A stretch of DNA of 64,000 nucleotides from Bombus terrestris (taxonomy: Eukaryota > Arthropoda > Insecta > Hymenoptera > Apidae), in contig NC_063277.1 of the NCBI RefSeq assembly GCF_910591885.1, positions 3,224,001 through 3,288,000 of the forward strand, read 5' to 3'. Numbering within the stretch: the first letter of the stretch is position 1; every line of letters starts with the position of its first letter. The position numbers were made by a program, and so were the translations under genes. Under the pieces are notes generated by a model. The model saw only the letters and a list, made by a program, of their open reading frames with translations. It was not told where the DNA came from and made no database searches. Below, one piece after another: positions 28,291-41,910 of the stretch.

Positions 28291-30240
28291 GTATAACGTT
28301 ATATACTATTACTATATAACGTATAACGTTATATACTATTACTATATAACGTATAACGTTATATACTATTACTATATAACGCATAACGTTATATAATATT
28401 ACTATATAACGTATAACGTTATATACTATTACTATATAACGTATAACGATATATACTATCACGTATTAACGTATAACGTTATATACTATTACTATATAAC
28501 GTATAACGTTATATACTATTACTATATAACGTATAACGTTATATACTATTACTATATAACGTATAACGATATATACTATTACGTATTAACGTATAACGTT
28601 ATATACTATTACTATATAACGTATAACGTTATATACTATTACGTACTATCGTATAACGTTATATACTATTACTATATAACGTATAACGTTATATACTATT
28701 ACTATATAACGTATAACGTTATATACTATTACTATATAACGTATAACGTTATATACTATTACTATATAACGTATAACGTTATATACTATTACGTAATAAC
28801 GTATAACGTTATGTAGTATTGCCATATCACGTATAACGTTGTATATTATTACGTACTAACGTATAATGTTATATACTATTACTATATAACGTATAACGAT
28901 ATATACTATTCCGTACTATCGTATAACGTTATATACTATTACTATATAACGCATAACGTTATATACTATTATTATATAACGTATAACGTTATATACCATT
29001 ACTATATAACGTATAACGATATATACTATTACTATATAACGTATAACGTTATATACTATTACTATATAACGTATAACGTTATATACTATTACTATATAAC
29101 GTATAACGTTCTATACTATAACTATATAACGCATAACGTTATATAATATTACTATATAACGTATAACGTTATATACTATTACTATATGACGCATAACGTT
29201 ATATAATATTACTATATAACGTATAACGTTATATACTATTATTATATAACGTATAACGTTATATACTATTACTATATAACGTATAACGATATATACTATT
29301 ACGTATTAACGTATAACGTTATATACTATTACTATATAACGTATAACGTTATATACTATTACTATATAACGTATAACGTTATATACTATTACTATATAAC
29401 GTATAACGATATATACTATTACGTAATAACGTATAACGTTATATAGTATTGCCATATCACGTATAACGTTGTATATTATTACGTACTAACGTATAACGTT
29501 ATATACTATTACTATATAACGTATAACGTTATATACTATTACTATATAACGTATAACGTTATATACTAATACTATATAACGTATAACGATATATACTATT
29601 ACGTATTAACGTATAACGTTATATACTATTACTATATAACGTATAACGTTATATACTATTACTATATAACGTATAACGTTATATACTATTACTATATAAC
29701 GTATAACGATATATACTATTACATATTAACGTATAACGTTATATACTATTACTATATAACGTATAACGTTATATACTATTACTATATAACGTATAACGTT
29801 ATATACTATTACTATATAACGTATAACGTTATATACTATTACTATATAACGTATAACGATATATACTATTACGTAATAACGTATAACGTTATATAGTATT
29901 GCCATATCACGTATAACGTTGTATATTATTACGTACTAACGTATAACGTTATATACTATTACTATATAACGTATAACGTTATATACTATTACTATATAAC
30001 GTATAACGTTGTATAGTATTACCATATAACGTATAACGTTATATACTATTACGTACTAACGTATAACGTTATATACTATTACTATGTCACATATATCGCT
30101 ATATACTATAACTATATAACGTATAACGATATATACTGTTACTATATAACGTATAACGTTATATAGTATTACGTAATAACGTATAACGTTATATAGTATT
30201 GCCATATCACGTATAACGTTGTATATTATTACGTACTAAC

Positions 30241-30960
30241 GTATAACGTTATATACTATTACTATATAACGTATAACGTTATATACTATTACTATATAAC
30301 GTATAACGTTATATACTTTTACTATATAACGTATAACGATATATACTATTCCGTACTATCGTATAACGTTATATACTATTACTGTATAATGCATAACGTT
30401 ATATACTATTACTATATAACGTATAACGTTATATACTATTATCATATAACGTATAACGTTATATACTATTACTATATAACGTATAACGTTATATACTATT
30501 ACTATATAACGCATAACGTTATATAATATTACTATATAACGTATAACGTTATATACCATTACTATATAACGTATAACGTTATATACTATTACTATGTAAC
30601 GTATAACGTTATATACTATTACTATATAACACATAACGTTATGTAATATTACTATATAACGTATAACGTTATATACTATTACTATATAACGTATGACGTT
30701 ATATACTTATACTATATAACGTATAACGATATATACTATTACGTATTAACGTATAACGTTATATACTATTACTATATAACGTATAACGTTATATACTATT
30801 ACTATATAACGTATAACGTTATATACTATTACTATATAACGTATAACGATATATACTATTCCGTACTATCGTATAACGTCATATAATATTACTATATAAC
30901 GTATAACGTTATATACCATTACTATATAACGTATAACGTTACATACTATTACTATATAAC
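30241..30960. repeat. 720-bp block, first copy (second at 31471-32190)
   Basis: It matches 31471-32190 at offset 1230. Shared rare marks are the ATCATATAAC monomer (30421/31651) and the GTATAACGTC/ATAATATT monomer (30871/32101). The copies are separated by about 510 bp holding a different set of monomers, including the 120-bp duplication at 31141. Confidence 0.83.
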
Positions 30961-31140
30961 GTATAACGTTATATACTATTACTATATAACGTATAACGTT
31001 ATATACTATTACTATATAACGTATGACGATATATACTATTACGTATTAACGCATAACGTTATATACTATTACAATGTAACGTATAACGTTATATACTATT
31101 ACTATATAACGTATAACGTTATATACTATTACTATATAAC

Positions 31141-31380
31141 GTATAACGTTCTATACTATTACTATATAACGCATAACGTTATATAATATTACTATATAAC
31201 GTATAACGTTATATACTATTACTATATAACGTATAACGTTATATACTATTACTATATAACGTATAACGTTCTATACTATTACTATATAACGCATAACGTT
31301 ATATAATATTACTATATAACGTATAACGTTATATACTATTACTATATAACGTATAACGTTATATACTTATACTATATAAC
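31141..31380. repeat. 120-bp tandem duplication (4 monomers x 2)
   Basis: A CTATACTATT monomer, a GCATAAC/TAATATTAC monomer and two others occur as 31141-31260 and again as 31261-31380. The last monomer of the second copy carries ATACTTATAC where the first has the consensus. Confidence 0.78.
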
Positions 31381-31470
31381 GTATAACGTTATATACTATT
31401 ACTATATAACGCATAACGTTATATACTATTACTATATAACGTATAACGATATATACTATTACGTATTAAC

Positions 31471-32190
31471 GTATAACGTTATATACTATTACTATATAAC
31501 GTATAACGTTATATACTATTACTATATAACGTATAACGTTATATACTTTTACTATATAACGTATAACGATATATACTATTCCGTACTATCGTATAACGTT
31601 ATATACTATTACTGTATAATGCATAACGTTATATACTATTACTATATAACGTATAATGTTATATACTATTATCATATAACGTATAACGTTATATACTATT
31701 ACTATATAACGTATAACGTTATATACTATTACTATATAACGCATAACGTTATATAATATTACTATATAACGTATAACGTTATATACCATTACTATATAAC
31801 GTATAACGTTATATACTATTACTATGTAACGTATAACGTTATATACTATTACTATATAACACATAACGTTATGTAATATTACTATATAACGTATAACGTT
31901 ATATACTATTACTATATAACGTATGACGTTATATGCTTATACTATATAACGTATAACGATATATACTATTACGTATTAACGTATAACGTTATATACTATT
32001 ACTATATAACGTATAACGTTATATACTATTACTATATAACGTATAACGTTATATACTATTACTATATAACGTATAACGATATATACTATTCCGTACTATC
32101 GTATAACGTCATATAATATTACTATATAACGTATAACGTTATATACCATTACTATATAACGTATAACGTTATATACTATTACTATATAAC
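31471..32190. repeat. 720-bp block, second copy
   Basis: Partner of 30241-30960. It has two private substitutions, GTATAATGTT at 31651 and ATATGCTTAT at 31921. From 31681 onward the sequence is also part of a block repeated at 52261-54600. Confidence 0.8.
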
Positions 32191-34020
32191 GTATAACGTT
32201 ATATACTATTACGTACTAACGTATAACGTTATATACTATTACTATGTCACATATATCGCTATATACTATAACTATATAACGTATAACGATATATACTGTT
32301 ACTATATAACGTATAACGTTATATAGTATTACGTAATAACGTATAACGTTATATACCATTACTATATAACGTATAACGTTATATACTATTACGTACTATC
32401 GTATAACGTTATATACGATTACTATATAACGTATAACGTTATATACTATTACTATATAACACATAACGTTATGTAATATTACTATATAACGTATAACGTT
32501 AGATACTATTACTATATAACGTATGACGTTATATACCATTACTATATAACGTATAACGATATATACTATTACTATATAACGTATAACGTTATATACTATT
32601 ACTATATAACGTATAACGTTATATACTATTACTATATAACGTATAACGTTATATACTATTACTATATAACGTATAACGTTATATACTATTACTATATAAC
32701 GTATAACGTTATATACTATTACTATATAACGTATAACGATATATACTATTACGTAATAACGTATAACGTTATATAGTATTGCCATATCACGTATAACGTT
32801 GTATATTATTACGTACTAACGTATAACGTTATATACTATTACTATATAACGTATAACGTTATATACTATTACTATATAACGTATAACGTTGTATAGTATT
32901 ACCATATAACGTATAACGTTATATACTATTACGTACTAACGTATAACGTTATATAGTATTACGTAATAACGTATAACGTTATATAGTATTGCCATATCAC
33001 GTATAACGTTGTATATTATTACGTACTAACGTATAACGTTACATACTATTACTATATAACGTATAACGTTATATACTATTACTATATAACGTATAACGTT
33101 ATATACTATTACTATATAACGTATAACGTTATATACTATTACTATATTACGTATGACGATATATACTATTACGTATTAACGCATAACGTTATATACTATT
33201 ACTATATAACGTATAACGTTATATACTATTACTATATAACGTATAACGTTATATACTATTACATTATAACGTATAACGTTCTATACTATTACTATATAAC
33301 GCATAACGTTATACAATATTACTATATAACGTATAACGTTATATACTATTACTATATAACGTATAACGTTATATACTATTACTATATAACGTATAACGTT
33401 ATATACTATTATTATATAACGCACAACGTTATATAATATTACTATATAACGTATAACGTTATATACTACTACTATATAACGTATAACGTTATATACTTAT
33501 ACTATATAACGTATAACGTTATATACTATTACTATATAACGCATAACGTTATATACTATTACTATATAACGTATAACGATATATACTATTACGTATTAAC
33601 GTATAACGTTATGTACTATTACTATATAACGTATAACGTTATATACTATTACTATATAACGTATAACGTTATATACTTTTACTATATAACGTATAACGAT
33701 ATATACTATTCCGTACTATCGTATAACGTTATATACTATTACTGTATAATGCATAACGTTATATACTATTACTATATAACGTATAACGTTATATACTATT
33801 ACTATATAGCGCATAACGTTATATAATATTACTATATAACGTATAACGTTATATACTATTACTATATAACGTGTAACGATATATACTATCACGTATTAAC
33901 GTATAACGTTATAAACTATTACTATATAACGTATAACGTTATATACTATTACTGTATAACGTATAACGTTATATACTATTACTATATAACGTATAACGAT
34001 ATATACTATTACGTATTAAC
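31681..34020. repeat. 2.3-kb block repeated 20.6 kb away (52261-54600)
   Basis: Monomer order is conserved at a constant offset of 20580 bp. Marks include GTATAACGTC at 32101/52681, ATATATCGCT at 32251/52831, the rare ATACGATT monomer at 32401/52981, AGATACTATT at 32491/53071 and ATAAACTATT at 33901/54481. Only scattered substitutions separate the copies, although unrelated duplications lie between them. Confidence 0.85.
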
Positions 34021-34290
34021 GTATAACGTTATATACTATTACTATATAACGTATAACGTTATATACTATTACTATATAACGTATAACGTTATATACTATT
34101 ACTATATAACGTATAACGTTATATACTATTACTATATAACGTATAACGTTATATGCTATTACTATATAACGTATAACGTTATATACTATTACTATATAAC
34201 GTATAACGTTATATACTATTACTATATAGCGTATAACGTTATATACTATTACTATATAACGCATAACGTTATGTAATATTACTATATAAC

Positions 34291-34650
34291 GTATAACGTT
34301 ATATACTTTTACTATATAACGTATAACGATATATACTATTCCGTACTATCGTATAACGTTATATAATATTACTATATAACGTATAACGTTATATACCATT
34401 ACTATATAACGTATAACGTTATATACTATTACTATATAACGTATAACGTTATATACTATTACTATATAACGTATAACGTTATATACTTTTACTATATAAC
34501 GTATAACGATATATACTATTCCGTACTATCGTATAACGTTATATAATATTACTATATAACGTATAACGTTATATACCATTACTATATAACGTATAACGTT
34601 ATATACTATTACTATATAACGTATAACGTTATATACTATTACGTACTAAC
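34291..34650. repeat. 180-bp tandem duplication (6 monomers x 2)
   Basis: The series ATACTTTT, CCGTACTATC, ATAATATT, ATACCATT and two further monomers is present as 34291-34470 and 34471-34650. The last monomer of the second copy ends ACGTACTAAC instead of the consensus, because the ancestral order resumes there. Confidence 0.82.
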
Positions 34651-35587
34651 GTATAACGTTATATACTATTACTATGTCACATATATCGCTATATACTATA
34701 ACTATATAACGTATAACGATATATACTGTTACTATATAACGTATAACGTTATATAGTATTACGTAATAACGTATAACGTTATATAGTATTGCCATATCAC
34801 GTATAACGTTGTATATTATTACGTACTAACGTATAACGTTATATACTATTACTATATAACGTATAACGTTATATACTATTACTATATAACGTATAACGTT
34901 ATATACTATTACTACATAACGTATGACGATATATACTATTACGTATTAACGCATAACGTTATATACTATTACTATGTAACGTATAACGTTATATACTATT
35001 ACTATATAACGTATAACGTTATATACTATTACTATATAACGTATAACGTTCTATACTATTACTATATAACGCATAACGTTATATAATATTACTATATAAC
35101 GTATAACGTTATATACTATTACTATATAACGTATAACGTTATATACTATTACTATATAACGTATAACGTTATATACTATTACTATATAACGTATAACGTT
35201 ATATACTATTATTATATAACGCACAACGTTATATAATATTACTATATAACGTATAACGTTATATACTATTACTATATAACGTATAACGTTATATACTTAT
35301 ACTATATAACGTATAACGTTATATGCTATTACTATATAACGTATAACGTTATATACTATTACTATATAACGTATAACGTTATATACTATTACTATATAGC
35401 GTATAACGTTATATACTATTACTATATAACGCATAACGTTATATAATATTACTATATAACGTATAACGTTATATACCATTACTATATAACGTATAACGTT
35501 ATATACTATTACTATGTAACGTATAACGTTATATACTATTACTATATAACACATAACGTTATGTAATATTACTATATAACGTATAAC

Positions 35588-35640
35588 GTTATATAGTAAT
35601 ATTATATAACGTTATGCGTTATATAATATTACTATATAAC
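35588..35640. repeat. Perfect 23-bp inverted repeat (fold-back) with 7-bp spacer
   Basis: The left arm at 35588-35610 is the exact reverse complement of the right arm at 35618-35640. The right arm is the hairpin of the GCATAAC/TAATATTAC monomer class. The spacer GTTATGC (35611-35617) is the reverse complement of that class's own spacer, so the left arm plus spacer is one complete monomer in opposite orientation. The register is unchanged. Confidence 0.9.
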
Positions 35641-35850
35641 GTATAACGTTATATACTATTACTATATAACGCATAACGTTATATAATATTACTATATAAC
35701 GTATAACGTTATATACCATTACTATATAACGTATAACGTTATATACTATTACTATGTAACGTATAACGTTATATACTATTACTATATAACACATAACGTT
35801 ATGTAATATTACTATATAACGTATAACGTTATATACTATTACTATATAAC

Positions 35851-35857
35851 GTTATGC
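35851..35857 (-). repeat. Spacer-only inversion (GTTATGC)
   Basis: Here only the 7-bp spacer is in reverse orientation (reverse complement of GCATAAC). The hairpins on both sides are forward: consensus on the left and the ACTTATAC type on the right. Related copies have GTATGAC at this place. An alternative is a length-compensated change from GTATGAC. Confidence 0.6.
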
Positions 35858-38800
35858 GTTATATACTTATACTATATAACGTATAACGATATATACTATT
35901 ACGTATTAACGTATAACGTTATATACTATTACTATATAACGTATAACGTTATATACTATTACTATATAACGTATAACGTTATATACTTATACTATATAAC
36001 GTATAACGTTATATACTATTACTATATAACGCATAACGTTATATACTATTACTATATAACGTATAACGATATATACTATTACGTATTAACGTATAACGTT
36101 ATATACTATTACTATATAACGTATAACGTTATATACTATTACTATATAACGTATAACGTTATATACTTTTACTATATAACGTATAACGATATATACTATT
36201 CCGTACTATCGTATAACGTTATATACTATTACTGTATAATGCATAACGTTATATACTATTACTATATAACGTATAACGTTATATACTATTACTATATAGC
36301 GCATAACGTTATATAATATTACTATATAACGTATAACGTTATATACTATTACTATATAACGTATAACGATATATACTATCACGTATTAACGTATAACGTT
36401 ATATACTATTACTATATAACGTATAACGTTATATACTATTACTGTATAACGTATAACGTTATATACTATTACTATATAACGTATAACGTTATATACTATT
36501 ACTATATAACGTATAACGTTATATACTATTACTATATAACGTATAACGATATATACTATTCCGTACTATCGTATAACGTTATATAATATTACTATATAAC
36601 GTATAACGTTATATACCATTACTATATAACGTATAACGTTATATACTATTACTATATAACGTATAACGATATATACTATTCCGTACTATCGTATAACGTT
36701 ATATAATATTACTATATAACGTATAACGTTATATAGTATTACGTAATAACGTATAACGTTATATACCATTACTATATAACGTATAACGTTATATACTATT
36801 ACGTACTATCGTATAACGTTATATACGATTACTATATAACGTATAACGTTATATACTATTACTATATAACACATAACGTTATGTAATATTACTATATAAC
36901 GTATAACGTTAGATACTATTACTATATAACGTATGACGTTATATACCATTACTATATAACGTATAACGATATATACTATTACTATATAACGTATAACGTT
37001 ATATACTATTACTATATAACGTATAACGTTATATACTATTACTATATAACGTATAACGTTATATACTATTACTATATAACGTATAACGTTATATACTATT
37101 ACTATATAACGTATAACGTTATATACTATTACTATATAACGTATAACGATATATACTATTACGTAATAACGTATAACGTTATATAGTATTGCCATATCAC
37201 GTATAACGTTGTATATTATTACGTACTAACGTATAACGTTATATACTATTACTATATAACGTATAACGTTATATACTATTACTATATAACGTATAACGTT
37301 GTATAGTATTACCATATAACGTATAACGTTATATACTATTACGTACTAACGTATAACGTTATATAGTATTACGTAATAACGTATAACGTTATATAGTATT
37401 GCCATATCACGTATAACGTTGTATATTATTACGTACTAACGTATAACGTTACATACTATTACTATATAACGTATAACGTTATATACTATTACTATATAAC
37501 GTATAACGTTATATACTATTACTATATAACGTATAACGTTATATACTATTACTATATTACGTATGACGATATATACTATTACGTATTAACGCATAACGTT
37601 ATATACTATTACTATATAACGTATAACGTTATATACTATTACTATATAACGTATAACGTTATATACTATTACATTATAACGTATAACGTTCTATACTATT
37701 ACTATATAACGCATAACGTTATACAATATTACTATATAACGTATAACGTTATATACTATTACTATATAACGTATAACGTTATATACTATTACTATATAAC
37801 GTATAACGTTATATACTATTATTATATAACGCACAACGTTATATAATATTACTATATAACGTATAACGTTATATACTACTACTATATAACGTATAACGTT
37901 ATATACTTATACTATATAACGTATAACGTTATATACTATTACTATATAACGCATAACGTTATATACTATTACTATATAACGTATAACGATATATACTATT
38001 ACGTATTAACGTATAACGTTATGTACTATTACTATATAACGTATAACGTTATATACTATTACTATATAACGTATAACGTTATATACTTTTACTATATAAC
38101 GTATAACGATATATACTATTCCGTACTATCGTATAACGTTATATACTATTACTGTATAATGCATAACGTTATATACTATTACTATATAACGTATAACGTT
38201 ATATACTATTACTATATAGCGCATAACGTTATATAATATTACTATATAACGTATAACGTTATATACTATTACTATATAACGTGCAACGATATATACTATC
38301 ACGTATTAACGTATAACGTTATAAACTATTACTATATAACGTATAACGTTATATACTATTACTGTATAACGTATAACGTTATATACTATTACTATATAAC
38401 GTATAACGATATATACTATTACGTATTAACGTATAACGTTATATACTATTACTATATAACGTATAACGTTATATACTATTACGTACTATCGTATAACGTT
38501 ATATACTATTACTATATAACGTATAACGTTATATACTATTACTATATAACGTATAACGTTATATACTATTACTATATAACGTATAACGTTATATGCTATT
38601 ACTATATAACGTATAACGTTATATACTATTACTATATAACGTATAACGTTATATACTATTACTATATAGCGTATAACGTTATATACTATTACTATATAAC
38701 GCATAACGTTATGTAATATTACTATATAACGTATAACGTTATATACCATTACTATATAACGTATAACGTTATATACTATTACTATGTAACGTATAACGTT

Positions 38801-40117
38801 ATATACTATTACTATATAACACATAACGTTATGTAATATTACTATATAACGTATAACGTTATATACTATTACTATATAACGTATGACGTTATATACTTAT
38901 ACTATATAACGTATAACGATATATACTATTACGTATTAACGTATAACGTTATATACTATTACTATATAACGTATAACGTTATATACTATTACTATATAAC
39001 GTATAACGTTATATACTATTACTATATAACGTATAACGATATATACTATTCCGTACTATCGTATAACGTTATATAATATTACTATATAACGTATAACGTT
39101 ATATACCATTACTATATAACGTATAACGTTATATACTATTACTATATAACGTATAACGTTATATACTATTACGTACTAACGTATAACGTTATATACTATT
39201 ACTATGTCACATATATCGCTATATACTATAACTATATAACGTATAACGATATATACTGTTACTATATAACGTATAACGTTATATAGTATTACGTAATAAC
39301 GTATAACGTTATATAGTATTGCCATATCACGTATAACGTTGTATATTATTACGTACTAACGTATAACGTTATATACTATTACTATATAACGTATAACGTT
39401 ATATACTATTACTATATAACGTATAACGTTATATACTATTACTACATAACGTATGACGATATATACTATTACGTATTAACGCATAACGTTATATACTATT
39501 ACTATGTAACGTATAACGTTATATACTATTACTATATAACGTATAACGTTATATACTATTACTATATAACGTATAACGTTCTATACTATTACTATATAAC
39601 GCATAACGTTATATAATATTACTATATAACGTATAACGTTATATACTATTACTATATAACGTATAACGTTATATACTATTACTATATAACGTATAACGTT
39701 ATATACTATTACTATATAACGTATAACGTTATATACTATTATTATATAACGCACAACGTTATATAATATTACTATATAACGTATAACGTTATATACTATT
39801 ACTATATAACGTATAACGTTATATACTTATACTATATAACGTATAACGTTATATGCTATTACTATATAACGTATAACGTTATATACTATTACTATATAAC
39901 GTATAACGTTATATACTATTACTATATAGCGTATAACGTTATATACTATTACTATATAACGCATAACGTTATATAATATTACTATATAACGTATAACGTT
40001 ATATACCATTACTATATAACGTATAACGTTATATACTATTACTATGTAACGTATAACGTTATATACTATTACTATATAACACATAACGTTATGTAATATT
40101 ACTATATAACGTATAAC

Positions 40118-40170
40118 GTTATATAGTAATATTATATAACGTTATGCGTTATATAATATTACTATATAAC
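40118..40170. repeat. Second copy of the perfect 23-bp fold-back
   Basis: Identical in arrangement to 35588-35640 and exactly 4530 bp away, inside the duplicated unit. It was therefore copied with the larger duplication and did not arise independently. Confidence 0.9.
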
Positions 40171-40890
40171 GTATAACGTTATATACTATTACTATATAAC
40201 GCATAACGTTATATAATATTACTATATAACGTATAACGTTATATACTATTACTATATAACGTATAACGTTATATACTATTACTATGTAACGTATAACGTT
40301 ATATACTATTACTATATAACACATAACGTTATGTAATATTACTATATAACGTATAACGTTATATACTATTACTATATAACGTATGACGTTATATACTTAT
40401 ACTATATAACGTATAACGATATATACTATTACGTATTAACGTATAACGTTATATACTATTACTATATAACGTATAACGTTATATACTATTACTATATAAC
40501 GTATAACGTTATATACTTATACTATATAACGTATAACGTTATATACTATTACTATATAACGCATAACGTTATATACTATTACTATATAACGTATAACGAT
40601 ATATACTATTACGTATTAACGTATAACGTTATATACTATTACTATATAACGTATAACGTTATATACTATTACTATATAACGTATAACGTTATATACTTTT
40701 ACTATATAACGTATAACGATATATACTATTCCGTACTATCGTATAACGTTATATACTATTACTGTATAATGCATAACGTTATATACTATTACTATATAAC
40801 GTATAACGTTATATACTATTACTATATAGCGCATAACGTTATATAATATTACTATATAACGTATAACGTTATATACTATTACTATATAAC

Positions 40891-41010
40891 GTATAACGAT
40901 ATATACTATCACGTATTAACGTATAACGTTATATACTATTACTATATAACGTATAACGATATATACTATCACGTATTAACGTATAACGTTATATACTATT
41001 ACTATATAAC
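40891..41010. repeat. 60-bp tandem duplication (2 monomers x 2)
   Basis: A monomer with CTATCACGTATTAAC followed by a consensus monomer occurs twice. The first copy of the ~4.4-kb unit has only one pair at 36361-36420, so this is an extra two-monomer gain. Confidence 0.85.
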
Positions 41011-41910
41011 GTATAACGTTATATACTATTACTGTATAACGTATAACGTTATATACTATTACTATATAACGTATAACGATATATACTATTACGTACTATC
41101 GTATAACGTTATATACTATTACTATATAACGTATAACGTTATATACTATTACTATATAACGTATAACGATATATACTATTCCGTACTATCGTATAACGTT
41201 ATATAATATTACTATATAACGTATAACGTTATATACCATTACTATATAACGTATAACGTTATATACTATTACTATATAACGTATAACGTTATATACTATT
41301 ACTATATTACGTATAACGTTATATACTATTACGTAATAACGTATAACGTTATATAGTATTGCCATATCACGTATAACGTTGTATATTATTACGTACTAAC
41401 GTATAATGTTATATACTATTACTATATAACGTATAACGATATATACTATTCCGTACTATCGTATAACGTTATATACTATTACTATATAACGCATAACGTT
41501 ATATACTATTACTATATAGCGTATATCGTTATATACTATTACTATATAACGCATAACGTTATATAATATTACTATATAACGTATAACGTTATATACTATT
41601 ACTATATAACGTATAACGTTATATACTATTACTATATAACGTATAACGTTATATACTATTACTATATAACGTATAACGTTATATACTATTACTATATAAC
41701 GTATAACGTTATATACTATTACTATATAACGTATAACGTTATATACTATTACGTAATAACGTATAACGTTATATACTATTACTATATAACGTATAACGTT
41801 ATATACTATTACTATATAACGTATAACGTTATATACTATTACTATATAACGTATAACGTTATATACTATTACTATATAACGTATAACGTTATATACTATT
41901 ACTATATAAC

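Larger units (their letters stand above)
35401..35880. repeat. 240-bp tandem duplication flanking a fold-back
   Basis: Eight monomers (35401-35640) are repeated as 35641-35880: consensus, GCATAAC/TAATATTAC, ATACCATT, ACTATGTAAC, consensus, ACATAAC/ATGTAATATT and two more. The last two monomers of the first copy are replaced by the inverted fold-back at 35588-35640. Both copies have the spacer GTTATGC at the same place (35611, 35851). The same layout is copied at 40 kb, except that the second GTTATGC there is GTATGAC. Confidence 0.8.
32311..40950. repeat. ~4.4-4.5-kb tandem duplication
   Basis: Copy 1 is 32311-36420 and copy 2 is 36721-40950. The offset is 4410 for the first 1.7 kb, 4440 after one extra monomer (38461-38490, ending ACGTACTATC), and 4530 from 34501/39031 onward. 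Copy 1 also contains a 180-bp internal duplication at 34291-34650. Both copies carry the same reverse-orientation fold-back (35588 and 40118). Differences are few, for example GTGTAAC at 33871 versus GTGCAAC at 38281. Confidence 0.88.
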
